Assembly: GCA_028280845.1 (NCBI GenBank)
Contig: JANQKZ010000045.1
Location: forward strand, 81,121-145,120
DNA from: Opitutales bacterium
GTDB lineage: Bacteria > Verrucomicrobiota > Verrucomicrobiia > Opitutales > JABSRG01
Direction of reading: 5' to 3'
DNA: 64,000 nucleotides
Part shown: positions 15,201-24,768 of the stretch, piece by piece
Layout of the letters: each line of letters begins with the position of its first letter
How positions within the stretch are numbered: the stretch's first letter is position 1
Translations under genes and position numbers: made by a program
Notes under the pieces: model-generated
The model's database searches: none
What the model was told of the DNA's origin: nothing
The model's input: the letters and a program-made list of their open reading frames with translations, nothing else

Positions 15201-15743
15201 ATGAGGCTCCTCCACCTGACTCTCCCGCCCATCCTCCTGCCCTTCGCTATCCTAATGGCGACCCTTCCCCCTGAGAGCCATCGGTTGAAAGCAGATCACC
15301 TTCCTACACCATTTTCGGCCGAGGAAATCCGGGCCGCGAGTCCCCCGGGACATGTTACCCGCTTTCTCACCCTTCAACCCGGACAGGAACCGATAGTCAT
15401 GGTCACCACCTTTCTCGAAGGGCCGGAAGGCAAAGCCACCTTTCGGATCGAATACCTGAATGAAACGGGAGAACCCGTACAGCCTGCTCACGAAGGCACG
15501 ACCACCTGGGAGGAATTGCAGAACCATGCATCCTATCCCGCTGCCGAGACCACGGTAGAGGAGGCCACCATCGAGATCGAAGGGACAAGCTATTCCTGCT
15601 GGTTTTATAACCGGACCCAAACCCAGGAGCAAAATACGGTGATCACCAAAGCCTACTTTTCCAAAGACCACCCGGGCCCCCCGATCAAAATGGTCATGAC
15701 TCTAAACGATCAGCCCCTCTTTGAGATGACGCTCATCCCCTGA
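15201..15743 (+). CDS. Exported protein of unknown function
   Basis: A 180-residue protein beginning with a hydrophobic signal peptide (MRLLHLTLPPILLPFAILMA), so it should be secreted or periplasmic. The mature part looks beta-rich (VMVTTFLEGPEGKATFRIEYL, VEEATIEIEGTSYSCWFYNR, IKMVMTLNDQPLFEMTLIP) with a single Cys, and might form a small sandwich domain. I do not recognise a family. It lies between an aldo/keto reductase and a sulfatase on the same strand; a link to sulfated-sugar breakdown is only guilt by association. Confidence 0.6.
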   Translation: MRLLHLTLPPILLPFAILMATLPPESHRLKADHLPTPFSAEEIRAASPPGHVTRFLTLQPGQEPIVMVTTFLEGPEGKATFRIEYLNETGEPVQPAHEGTTTWEELQNHASYPAAETTVEEATIEIEGTSYSCWFYNRTQTQEQNTVITKAYFSKDHPGPPIKMVMTLNDQPLFEMTLIP

Positions 15744-15829
15744 TCCCGGCGGGGGGATTCCGGATTAGAAATCCACTTCACCTCTCCCTCTCTCCCAACA
15801 TTGAGCCCTGATCCCTTGCAGGAGCCCCC

Positions 15830-17326
15830 GTGCATTGCAATGGTTTCCTTATGCCCAGAAGCCTGCCCCATCTCCTTTTCCTGCTAAGCTTCACCGCCTG
15901 GAGTTCACTGCTCGGCTCAACTCTACCCGAGGTGAGCCCGACACCTCCAAATATCATCCTGCTCCTGGCCGACGACCTCGGCTATAACGACCTGTCCAGC
16001 TACCGGAAAACCCATCCCTCGACCGCTGAGAGCCCACCCACCGCTCAGACTCCCCACATCGACAGCATAGGGCGGGACGGTATTCGTTTTACCGACTTCT
16101 ATTGCGGGGCAGCCGTGTGTTCTCCTTCCCGGGCAGCATTGATCTCAGGCCGTAACAGCACCCGCCTGGGCATCTATAATTGGATCCCACCGGCGGGTAG
16201 CCGCGTTCACCTCAGGGATTCTGAAATTACCATCGCAGAACTCTTGAAATCCGTGGGATACCAAACCGGACACTTCGGAAAATGGCACTTGTCATCCGAT
16301 GGCATGGGGCACCCCAGCCCGAACGAACAGGGCTTCGACACGGCCTTTTACACCTTCAACAATGCGGACCCGACTCACGAGAATCCCATCAATTTCATGC
16401 TCAACGGAGACCCGGTTGGTCCCCTCGAGGGCTACTCTGCCCAGCTCGTCATAGATCAGGCCCTCCAGTGGTTGGACACGCTTCACGAGGATGCACCCCC
16501 TTTTTTCCTAAATATCTGGTTTCACGAACCTCATAAGCAATGGGCGGCTCCCCCGGAGCTGACCGCACGCCATCCACGGCACCCGAAATACTTCGGTTGT
16601 ATCGAAAACATGGATCAGGCGGTCGGCCGTCTGCTCCAATTCCTGGAATCCAATGGGCTCGAAGACAATACGCTAATCCTTTTTACCTCCGACAACGGTG
16701 CAGATGTCCTCCATTCCAACCTACCCCTGCGCGGAGAAAAGTGCTTCAACCTCGAGGGCGGAATCCGCGTCCCTTTCCTCCTCAGATGGACCAACCAAGT
16801 GGCGCCCGGACAGGTCTCTCCCACTGTTGCCAGCTTTTGTGATATCCTCCCCACCCTCGCTGCCCTTGCACGAACGGCACCTCCCAACGATCGGGCGATC
16901 GACGGTACTGACTTATCTGCCGTCTTCCGTGGGCAGACCCTGGAGCAGAGCCGGGATCAACCCGTTTTCTTTTTCCGGTATTTTCATGATCCGGTCTGTA
17001 TGCTGCGTGAAGGCGATTGGATCCTCCTCGGGTGGGAAAACCCACCATTCCCTATTCTACCGGACTACAACCAGGGAAAACTCGCCAACCTTAAACCGGC
17101 GGCAGACGAGCCACCTTGGTCTCAATGGGGATTCCAGGCAGGCCACGAAACCTATATCCAAAACCAGAAACTCAATCACTTTCAGCTTTTCCATATCCGC
17201 AAGGACATTGCACAGGAAAATGACTTGGCCGCCCAACACCCAGAAAAAGTCGATCGCATGCGGAAGACTATGCTAGCCCTCCATCGGGAGATGATCGACG
17301 AGGCCGGGTTCTGGTATCCCCAATAA
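15830..17326 (+). CDS. Exported arylsulfatase-type sulfatase
   Basis: A 498-residue type I sulfatase with signal peptide (hydrophobic residues 12-31). Metal ligands are seen in NIILLLADDLGYND (Asp48, Asp49), the catalytic Cys97 lies in CSPSRAALISGR, the canonical C-x-P-S-R signature that is converted to formylglycine, and LILFTSDNGADVLHS supplies the later Asp-Asn pair. GHFGKWHL contains the conserved Lys and His. It should cleave sulfate esters from a carbohydrate outside the cytoplasm. The GTG at 15830 follows GGAG at a suitable distance; an ATG seven codons on (15851) is the alternative. The maturase is not encoded in the window. Confidence 0.92.
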   Translation: MHCNGFLMPRSLPHLLFLLSFTAWSSLLGSTLPEVSPTPPNIILLLADDLGYNDLSSYRKTHPSTAESPPTAQTPHIDSIGRDGIRFTDFYCGAAVCSPSRAALISGRNSTRLGIYNWIPPAGSRVHLRDSEITIAELLKSVGYQTGHFGKWHLSSDGMGHPSPNEQGFDTAFYTFNNADPTHENPINFMLNGDPVGPLEGYSAQLVIDQALQWLDTLHEDAPPFFLNIWFHEPHKQWAAPPELTARHPRHPKYFGCIENMDQAVGRLLQFLESNGLEDNTLILFTSDNGADVLHSNLPLRGEKCFNLEGGIRVPFLLRWTNQVAPGQVSPTVASFCDILPTLAALARTAPPNDRAIDGTDLSAVFRGQTLEQSRDQPVFFFRYFHDPVCMLREGDWILLGWENPPFPILPDYNQGKLANLKPAADEPPWSQWGFQAGHETYIQNQKLNHFQLFHIRKDIAQENDLAAQHPEKVDRMRKTMLALHREMIDEAGFWYPQ

Positions 17327-17345
17327 AAACTCCCGCCACTCCCAA

Positions 17346-17361
17346 CTCGATAAATATCGAG
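17346..17361. terminator. Hairpin after the sulfatase gene
   Basis: CTCGATA-AA-TATCGAG is a perfect 7-bp-arm inverted repeat 19 bp after the sulfatase stop. There is no run of T behind it, so it may be a weak terminator, an mRNA-stabilising hairpin or a protein site. Confidence 0.3.
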
Positions 17362-17496
17362 ATTCCCCGACCAGAAGGCTCACACAATAAATCAAACCTT
17401 CCGACTAATCCTACCGGGCAATACCGGTTAGGTAGAACCTTCTCCAAGTGTTTTTTTATAGATCTGAAGTGGAAGTTTAGCTATGAAGGTTAAAGA

Positions 17497-20400
17497 GTGA
17501 TCGGAGGATTCAAACTGCCATTACGTAACTTAAGCATATTGATTGCCCTCGCCGGATTGTTAGGTTGGGTGCTGGTGTATCAGTTCCAGGATGGAACCCC
17601 TCCCCCTTCGCCAGCCACCCCCTCTACTCCCCAACTAGGCCCCTCAAAGGCGAGCTCGGAAGACAAGGACCGGAGCCCACCCGGCCAAGCCGAAGCAGAC
17701 GTGCCAGCTAAACCATGGGCTGATGCTACACTCGTTGATGAGTCCATAACGATCACCACTCCTGGGAATCGCGAGATAAAGCTCACTTGGAAAACTTCTG
17801 GGAAATATCCCCTCATACGGCAGGAAATTAAGGAAACCTGGAACACAAAAACTGATCGATGGGAGACAACAGTAACTACCAATCGGGTGGCTGACCATCT
17901 CATCGCTGTACTTCCAAAGTCGGGGGGAGCTTCCCTCCCTTCCACATTTCGAAAGGAAGCGGTATCCGAAAAGCTAAGAATCTTCCGAATTATTCCCACC
18001 CCGCCGCGGGTCCTTGAGCAGGATGATTTGGAATCTCTCAGTAGGCTATTAGGTGCTGATTCAGTGATAGAATGGGACCCTGTTTACGAAAAACACATCG
18101 TCAATGATCCACAATACGGACTCTCCTGGCATCTCAAATGGGTCGGAGCAGAAAATGCATGGAGCACTCAGACCAGTGCGTCTTCCCAAAAAATAGCTGT
18201 TATCGATTCCGGTTTGGACCTTCAACATCCTGAACTAGTCGAGAATTTGTGGGTCAATGAATCGGAAATCCCTGATAACGGGATCGATGATGATGGGAAT
18301 GGCTATATTGATGATATCCACGGGTATGATTTCGTTAATAGAGATGCCACTCCTCAAGATATAGATGGTCACGGTACAGCCATGGCCGGAATCATTGGAG
18401 GGGTCTCGAATAATGAGATGGGCACAGTGGGAATCACTTGGGAGTGCCAGCTTATGGCAATTCAATATCTGGATGATTTTGGTCGAGGCTACTCAACCGA
18501 TGCGATCCCTGCAATCGAATACGCCGCGGACCAGGGAGCCAGTGTGATTAATGCCAGTTGGGGTAGTAGTCTTTATTCCGAAGCTTTGAAAGCTGCAATC
18601 GAATACGCTGGCGATAGTGGGGCTCTCTTTGTGGCTAGTGCAGGGAACTCCAGCCAGAACAACGACCAGATAAGTAGTTATCCAAGCGGCTATGACGACC
18701 CCAGAATTCTGTCTGTCGCGAGTCTGAACCAGGACGGCACCCGTTCCATTTTCTCTAACTTCGGCACTAAGACTGTAGATGTAGCAGCTCCAGGGAACTG
18801 GATTTATGCCCCTACTGCAAATGCTGAATACTCCGCCCGTCCCGTTTCTGGTACATCCCCTGCCGCGGCAGTTGTTTCCGGAATAGCTGCTATGATCCGG
18901 GAGGCTTATCCCGATTTGGGACCTCTTCAAACTAAAAACCGTATCCTTCGCTACTCTCTGTATTCTATTCTTCTAGAACAACAGGTCCTATCGCAGAGTT
19001 CAGTCCATCTCTACCGGTCACTGGAAGGGATCGAGTCGAAGTCCATCGAAATTCATTCTATGACCAAGGGCCCAATTCAACTGTTCTCCGGAGAAGCCCT
19101 CCGGCTACAAGTGACTGCCCAGGGTCCCGGACCACTCTCTTACCAATGGTTAAAGGACGGACAGCCCATCGCAGAAAGCACAGAATCATTGCTTCTCCTT
19201 GAATCCACCCAGTTATCTGATTCCGGAATTTACCAGGTAGAAGTGAACACCTCCTTCAGTTCACTGCTGTCCCAACCCATAACCGTTCATTTTGAGGATC
19301 GTGGCCCTGTCATTGAAAGGGGTCCAGGTCCTTTGGTCCGGGAGCAGGGACAGTTTTTGGAATTAGCTTTCGATGTGACCGGATCTGAGCCCAGAACCTA
19401 CATATGGTATAAGGATGGGATGCAAATCGGGATCACCCAATCTCCAGTGTGGAAGATGAATTCTGCTCAACCTGAAAATTCGGGAATCTATATCATGAAG
19501 GTGGAGAATGCATTTGGGTCCACAGATTCTTTTGCTGTTTCCGTTTCGGTCCTATCCGCACCCATGGCAAATTGGGAAAGAGTTAATCCCGCCCTCGAGT
19601 CTTCACATTGGACAGACTTGCTATGGGATGGTGAATTCTTTTGTGCCCTATCTCCGGGAGGAAGAATTGGCATGACGAAGAACGGCGTTGACTGGAACTA
19701 CCATGACCTGGACAGAACTGATGATTGTATAGGAATCGAATACCATGATGGATTGTGGATTGTTTATGGGGATAGTGCCCAACTCTACTTTTCCACCGAC
19801 CGCAATAATTGGACCAAGGTAGAGGATATCCCGGAGCTCCTCACTGAGCCTTCTCATTACTGGCCAAGGATTGAGTCAATTGGAGTGACTTCAAATCGGA
19901 TTGTTTTTAGTGCAGGTGATCTAGTCTACGAAATCGCACGTGAGGCCTCGGGGTTGGGTCCTGTAAAACTTGTGGAACTGGACGGGCTGGGCCGCAATCC
20001 CAGTGTGGTTGCTGGCAACGAAACCCTCATCGTAACAGATGGAGAAGTTCACTTTACCAATACGTATGGCGCGGCGTGGACCCGGAGGGAAACGAACATC
20101 GGCCGAATCACCTTTGACGGTGAAGTTTTCCTCAATGGAGAAGGATTCACCAGCGTGGATGGTGTTACTTGGAGCAAAACCCAGGATAGTGTCTGGATTT
20201 ACGATAACCCGGTGCGATGGAAAGGTCGTCTCTATCTCTCTGAAGGACAGGAATTGAAGTCACGCGACATTCAACGCGCTAGCAATACCAATGTTATAAT
20301 AGAGTTATATCAGCGCCAAATTTCCGGGTTCGCAGGCAATGATAGCATCGCTCTTGCCGTTGGCTCCTTTGGATTTGTGGCCGTAGGCACCAGCCACGAG

Positions 20401-23361
20401 GTTGAATCTTGGAGGACTCCGGGAGAACAAATCAGTACCCCCATCCGGGAATTAGCAGCCGGAAATGAATGTTTCCTAGCCGTTACCAGAAAGCCTGTTG
20501 GCAGTGGGTATGACCTCTGGGTTTCCAGAGACGGGAGAAATTGGGCAGATGCGAACTTCGAGCATGCATACCCCGAAATTGCCTTTAACGGAGAGGTATT
20601 CCTCATGACGGATGGCACCCATACCTTCCGGTCTCATGACGGGGTCAATTGGGTTGTGACCCATAAATTATATCTCAACGGCCGCTACGACTTTCTGAAG
20701 GCCACTGAAGGATTGTTTTGGATTCATTTCGATTCCAGCAGTTCCCTATATGACGACCACTACTATTTCTCACGAGATGGCACCAATTGGACTCCCGCGA
20801 ATGCTAACATGGGCGGAGAATTTAAGGTTATCGAACGCCATGGTAGGTATTTCGCGATAGAAGCAAACCTTGAAAACCCGAAAGCCTTCAATCTGTGGAC
20901 ATCTCAGAATGGAGAAACTTGGGATTTCGCAATAGAATTTACACCATCTGTTGAAACCACCCATGACAACAAATACCTCCTGAAAGTCATTCAGGCAGAT
21001 CATGGATACTACTTTATTTATGGATCTGGAGAAGTGCTGTTTACCTTGAACTTTGTGGATTGGACAAAGGTGGCCAACGCAGGAAGCACCTTACGGTTAT
21101 CAGAAATTTACAAATTGGATAAGGGTTGGATAGCGCAGGGCGATGGAATTTTTACCTCTCAAAACCAACCTATCTTCTCGGATCCGGTGTTTCCAAAACC
21201 TGAACACTACACCCTGCAAAACCTGGTTATCAATGAATCTGGGGCCCTTTTCTTTACCGCAGATTATCAACTTTTCTTTCATCCTTTTCAATCTGGACGT
21301 GTTCCCAAGGTCCCCGAGTTGGTGATTGAGGATTTTGACCAGTTGGCAGCAGGAGATTCAGTCCAATTCTCTATCGACCCCAACACGCTCGATCCTGATA
21401 TTCGGGAGATCCGCTATTATGTGAACGGAGAATGGGTTGGTTCAGCCTCCCCAGCCTCCCCGCAGCTTTCCTTTATCTTCAACCAACTCGGCGACATCTC
21501 AGCCTACGCTGAAATTGTCAATCGGGCAAACCAAGTCCAGCGATCCAATGTGGTCTCTTTCGCGGTAGACCGACTACAGTACACTACCTTGGATTACCCG
21601 ACAGACCAGATCGGGCGCTATTGGCATCTCATTGGGGGCTTCGTTTGGGATGGAAACTACTGTATTCTGGCAGAGGATCAGGTCACCGATGAAGTCCTTG
21701 TATTCGAGTGGAGCAAGGACGAGTGGATTAAACGTGGCAGTTATCCTTTAGATGGTTATTCCATTGGCTACGGGAAACCAACGGTCGTGGGAAATCGTCT
21801 TTATTTTGGTATGTATCAGGACTTCCACCCCAAAACCTGGGAGCCTCGAATAGTCTACACAGAAGACTTCCAGACATGGACCCAATTTCCCGTCATAAAT
21901 GGGAGCGCGTATTTTGGTTTTCAGGATTACTTGTATTTCCAGAGTTCTTCAGATTCCTACGAAATTTCCAGGACACGAGATGGAATTAATATTGAAGGGC
22001 CTCTTCCCTATCCCGAGCCTAGGCATAAATCTGATGATTACCTGGTGCAATTGGATGTTTATACAAACGAATACCGGGTTTCCTGGGATGGAGAAAACTG
22101 GGGGCCTCCTTTTAAACTATACCAGCCAGGAACCAATGAAGAATTTCACGTAACCACCGACTTCACTTGGGATGGAGAGTATCTTTATGCCCTGGATGTG
22201 GCTTTGCTGAAGAGTCGCGACGGCAACTCCTGGGAACATGTACTCATTCCTGAGGAAGTAATTTCCTCCTATTCAGATAAGTTCCTAGCTTCAGGCGATA
22301 TCCTTTTCTTTGTCAGCACCCACCGGGATGGAATGTATGTCAGCATGGATGGTGGAGAAACCATGGGCCATACGAAGGATATACTCTTTCAACACGAAAC
22401 AGAGATTTTTGAAACCAAAGAAGGGCCCATCATTCACCAAAGTCTGATTGGATATCCGATCCTATTTAAGACCCGTAACGTTGGAATACAATCAGCTGAA
22501 GTTTCTCATGTCACCAGAGTTGACAACGGAAGATTTCGAATCGATGGCCAATTTAATTTGGTGAACATCGGTATGCAGTCTTTGAACTCCTTCAATGCAA
22601 TTCGGACAGAAATTGAACTGGAAATACCCGGAACTGGTGAGAGCGATACGTTTGTCGCCCTAGGTCACCTCACCCTGAGGGAATCTTTAAAACCTGGGGA
22701 TTTGAAGAAAGTAGTTTTCTCGGTCCTCACAGAAGAAGCCCACAATCCGGGAGAATATCGATTACGCTTGGTATTGGATCAGGGGACCCATAACGAAACC
22801 TTCACCCCATATTTTGATCTCGGCACGAGTGATCCGGTAGCCCTCCAAATTTTAGGCGAGGGAAGAATAGAAAAAACTCAATTGAATCCAGACACATACC
22901 AGCTCGAAGCCATCGCTGCAGAGGGATACACTTTCACGGGTTGGATTGGAGATAGAATAGCTCAACAGGCTACCATTTCCCTGCCCACACAGGACTCCAT
23001 TAGTGTTACGGCCGTCTTTCGCTCAAACACCCAGGTCAATCAACTGAAAGGTACAGAAACAAATTCAGGTTGGTACCGAATACCTTGGCTGGGCTATGTC
23101 TATTTTGGGGAAGAAAATTGGATTTACCATGAACACCATGGGTGGGGGTGGACCCGGATCCAATCCGAGCGGGGTCTTTGGTTTTGGGATCCGGACTTGG
23201 GTTGGCTTTTCTTTACTAGAGACGGGTATCCTTGGATTTATTGGGAAGCTTCTGATCAATGGATTTATTTCCACGGATTAGAAGATACAGAATCTGGCAA
23301 GGAGCGGGTGTTCTTTGATCAAGCACGAGAAAAGTGGTTTTCTATTCCGTTTCGTTATTAA
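17497..23361 (+). CDS. Giant subtilase (S8) surface protein with Ig-like domains, W/DG repeats and aromatic C-terminal module
   Basis: A 1954-residue protein from a GTG start, with an N-terminal membrane segment (residues about 10-30). The S8 peptidase domain (about 200-510) has a complete triad: Asp237 in AVIDSGLD, His292 in GHGTAMAG, Ser454 in SGTSPAAA, plus the Asn of VASAGNSS. Two Ig-like domains follow (about 515-690; YQWLKDGQPI and YIWYKDGMQI with 'DSGIY' and 'NSGIY' turns). Residues about 700-1670 hold many short repeats of the type 'SxDGxxW' (TKNGVDWNY, STDRNNWTK, SRDGTNWTP), probably propeller blades. An InlB-like B-repeat (about 1785-1850; GYTFTGWIGD) and a Trp/Tyr-rich module (about 1860-1954; GWGWTRIQ, GLWFWDPDLGWLFF) end it. 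Base composition looks AT-richer than the neighbours. Probably a secreted adhesive protease. Confidence 0.85.
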   Translation: MIGGFKLPLRNLSILIALAGLLGWVLVYQFQDGTPPPSPATPSTPQLGPSKASSEDKDRSPPGQAEADVPAKPWADATLVDESITITTPGNREIKLTWKTSGKYPLIRQEIKETWNTKTDRWETTVTTNRVADHLIAVLPKSGGASLPSTFRKEAVSEKLRIFRIIPTPPRVLEQDDLESLSRLLGADSVIEWDPVYEKHIVNDPQYGLSWHLKWVGAENAWSTQTSASSQKIAVIDSGLDLQHPELVENLWVNESEIPDNGIDDDGNGYIDDIHGYDFVNRDATPQDIDGHGTAMAGIIGGVSNNEMGTVGITWECQLMAIQYLDDFGRGYSTDAIPAIEYAADQGASVINASWGSSLYSEALKAAIEYAGDSGALFVASAGNSSQNNDQISSYPSGYDDPRILSVASLNQDGTRSIFSNFGTKTVDVAAPGNWIYAPTANAEYSARPVSGTSPAAAVVSGIAAMIREAYPDLGPLQTKNRILRYSLYSILLEQQVLSQSSVHLYRSLEGIESKSIEIHSMTKGPIQLFSGEALRLQVTAQGPGPLSYQWLKDGQPIAESTESLLLLESTQLSDSGIYQVEVNTSFSSLLSQPITVHFEDRGPVIERGPGPLVREQGQFLELAFDVTGSEPRTYIWYKDGMQIGITQSPVWKMNSAQPENSGIYIMKVENAFGSTDSFAVSVSVLSAPMANWERVNPALESSHWTDLLWDGEFFCALSPGGRIGMTKNGVDWNYHDLDRTDDCIGIEYHDGLWIVYGDSAQLYFSTDRNNWTKVEDIPELLTEPSHYWPRIESIGVTSNRIVFSAGDLVYEIAREASGLGPVKLVELDGLGRNPSVVAGNETLIVTDGEVHFTNTYGAAWTRRETNIGRITFDGEVFLNGEGFTSVDGVTWSKTQDSVWIYDNPVRWKGRLYLSEGQELKSRDIQRASNTNVIIELYQRQISGFAGNDSIALAVGSFGFVAVGTSHEVESWRTPGEQISTPIRELAAGNECFLAVTRKPVGSGYDLWVSRDGRNWADANFEHAYPEIAFNGEVFLMTDGTHTFRSHDGVNWVVTHKLYLNGRYDFLKATEGLFWIHFDSSSSLYDDHYYFSRDGTNWTPANANMGGEFKVIERHGRYFAIEANLENPKAFNLWTSQNGETWDFAIEFTPSVETTHDNKYLLKVIQADHGYYFIYGSGEVLFTLNFVDWTKVANAGSTLRLSEIYKLDKGWIAQGDGIFTSQNQPIFSDPVFPKPEHYTLQNLVINESGALFFTADYQLFFHPFQSGRVPKVPELVIEDFDQLAAGDSVQFSIDPNTLDPDIREIRYYVNGEWVGSASPASPQLSFIFNQLGDISAYAEIVNRANQVQRSNVVSFAVDRLQYTTLDYPTDQIGRYWHLIGGFVWDGNYCILAEDQVTDEVLVFEWSKDEWIKRGSYPLDGYSIGYGKPTVVGNRLYFGMYQDFHPKTWEPRIVYTEDFQTWTQFPVINGSAYFGFQDYLYFQSSSDSYEISRTRDGINIEGPLPYPEPRHKSDDYLVQLDVYTNEYRVSWDGENWGPPFKLYQPGTNEEFHVTTDFTWDGEYLYALDVALLKSRDGNSWEHVLIPEEVISSYSDKFLASGDILFFVSTHRDGMYVSMDGGETMGHTKDILFQHETEIFETKEGPIIHQSLIGYPILFKTRNVGIQSAEVSHVTRVDNGRFRIDGQFNLVNIGMQSLNSFNAIRTEIELEIPGTGESDTFVALGHLTLRESLKPGDLKKVVFSVLTEEAHNPGEYRLRLVLDQGTHNETFTPYFDLGTSDPVALQILGEGRIEKTQLNPDTYQLEAIAAEGYTFTGWIGDRIAQQATISLPTQDSISVTAVFRSNTQVNQLKGTETNSGWYRIPWLGYVYFGEENWIYHEHHGWGWTRIQSERGLWFWDPDLGWLFFTRDGYPWIYWEASDQWIYFHGLEDTESGKERVFFDQAREKWFSIPFRY

Positions 23362-23612
23362 TTCTAAAGTACCTTAAATCCCAAATCTGAAATCAAGTAT
23401 GCAGGGGGTCAAAAACAAGATTCCTGCGAATCAATCTCGTGTCCATTTGGGGTTAAGTTCTGCTCGCCCTCAATACCCCATGAAACCCACATTTTTCTCT
23501 ATTCCTTACCACTCTCCTTTGGTTTTGCGTCCGCTCCAAACCTTCAGGTTAGCGAGAGCCACTTGGGTGGCGGTCGGGTCACCGTAGAGGTCGCGCGAAC
23601 GCGAACCCCCCC

Positions 23613-24587
23613 TTACAAACGCGGTCGCAACAAGATATTCCGATAATACACTGTCGTGTGGTCGCCTTGCAAAAACAGCGGCCCGGGGATTGTATCATCC
23701 GAATTGATCCCCCCACCCGTGCACCCTTCAAGAGGCTGGTTATCGATCACAACCGTTCCATTTAACGTCACCGTGATGTGTCGATCAACCAGGGTGATGT
23801 TGTAAGTATTCCATTCCCCCTGCCCTTTTGCCGCGTTTACAGAAGGAGCAATTCGTCCGTAAACAGAGCCCACTCCCCCCGACCGCACCTTGCCGTCTCC
23901 ACGGTTCAACACTTGAACCTCGTAAGCTCCTCGCAAATAGATTCCACTGTTTCCGCCTTCGGGCAGCATGTACTCAATGGAGAGTTCAAAGTCCATCCAC
24001 TCACCGAGGGTGCGGATGTTTCCGAAATCCCCATATCCGCTGTGGTCCTTTTTACTGGATTGGTTGATCAACATTCCATCCTCAATCCGCCATCCGTTTT
24101 CCTTGGTTGAATCTGTAAGCTTCCACGCCTCGATTCCTTCCGCGATCAGATCGATCGGCTCCCCGAAAGTGACTTTGGACAGGTCGGGAGCCGGGGGAAG
24201 CGGTGGCATCCGTTTGCCTTCCAACAGCAGCTTCGTCTCGGCATCTACCGTTTCATTCATGACGGACAGCAGCAGCATATCGTCCTCTATCAGGACTCCA
24301 TGAATGGGCTGCCGCACCGTAATCTGCGGGTCACGTCCGTACAGTTTCCATTTGAATTCCCGTTGAAACTTGATTTTGCGGTCGGTCAGTTCCAACACCT
24401 CAACCGGGTGTGCCTTTCCGATACTCCACAAAAGCTGTGCCGCTCCGTCTGGATCCACCTTCAACCAAGCGGGATAGCCATCCGGCAACTGAAAGGCCCA
24501 ACTACCTTCCAGGGCACTCGCGTCCAGCCCGCGAATTCCAATAATTAAAAAAACGGAAGTGAGTAATAAGTGGTGGATAAATTTCAT
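23613..24587 (-). CDS. Exported DUF1080 protein (3-keto-disaccharide hydrolase family), two-domain
   Basis: A 324-residue protein with a signal peptide (MKFIHHLLLTSVFLIIGI). Residues about 25-125 form an N-terminal beta-rich domain not recognised. Residues about 140-322 are a DUF1080 concanavalin-like domain: WRIEDGMLINQSSKK, then WMDFELSIEYMLPEGGNSGIYLRG, EVQVLNR, and GEWNTYNITLVDRHITVTLNGTVVIDNQPLEG, the order typical of the family. Some members cleave 3-keto-glycosides, so this may act on oxidised sugars in the periplasm. It is divergent from a second, single-domain DUF1080 gene, and a 20-bp palindrome lies between them. Confidence 0.85.
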   Translation of the reverse strand: MKFIHHLLLTSVFLIIGIRGLDASALEGSWAFQLPDGYPAWLKVDPDGAAQLLWSIGKAHPVEVLELTDRKIKFQREFKWKLYGRDPQITVRQPIHGVLIEDDMLLLSVMNETVDAETKLLLEGKRMPPLPPAPDLSKVTFGEPIDLIAEGIEAWKLTDSTKENGWRIEDGMLINQSSKKDHSGYGDFGNIRTLGEWMDFELSIEYMLPEGGNSGIYLRGAYEVQVLNRGDGKVRSGGVGSVYGRIAPSVNAAKGQGEWNTYNITLVDRHITVTLNGTVVIDNQPLEGCTGGGINSDDTIPGPLFLQGDHTTVYYRNILLRPRL

Positions 24588-24615
24588 CGAATCGGCAATG
24601 GCTCAGAGTCCGGCA

Positions 24616-24635
24616 CATGGTTTATACGAACCATG
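24616..24635. promoter_or_regulatory. 20-bp palindrome between divergent DUF1080 genes
   Basis: CATGGTT-TATACG-AACCATG is a perfect inverted repeat with 7-bp arms, 28 bp upstream of the leftward DUF1080 start codon and about 130 bp upstream of the rightward one. Size and spacing suit a LacI, GntR or TetR type operator controlling both genes. No matching regulator gene is nearby. Confidence 0.4.
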
Positions 24636-24768
24636 ACTAAACGCCAACAAACAAGCAATGAACGTTAAGGATCCATCTTCGAATCCATTTGTCTCCATTC
24701 GTGGGTTATAGAACATTCATAAATGAGTGGTCTTGATACCCGGCTCAACATTCCACTATTCCTTGATC

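Noticed and set aside
23399..23587. 62-codon frame between the subtilase and DUF1080 genes
   Set aside because: No start context, no similarity, and composition like the surrounding non-coding DNA.
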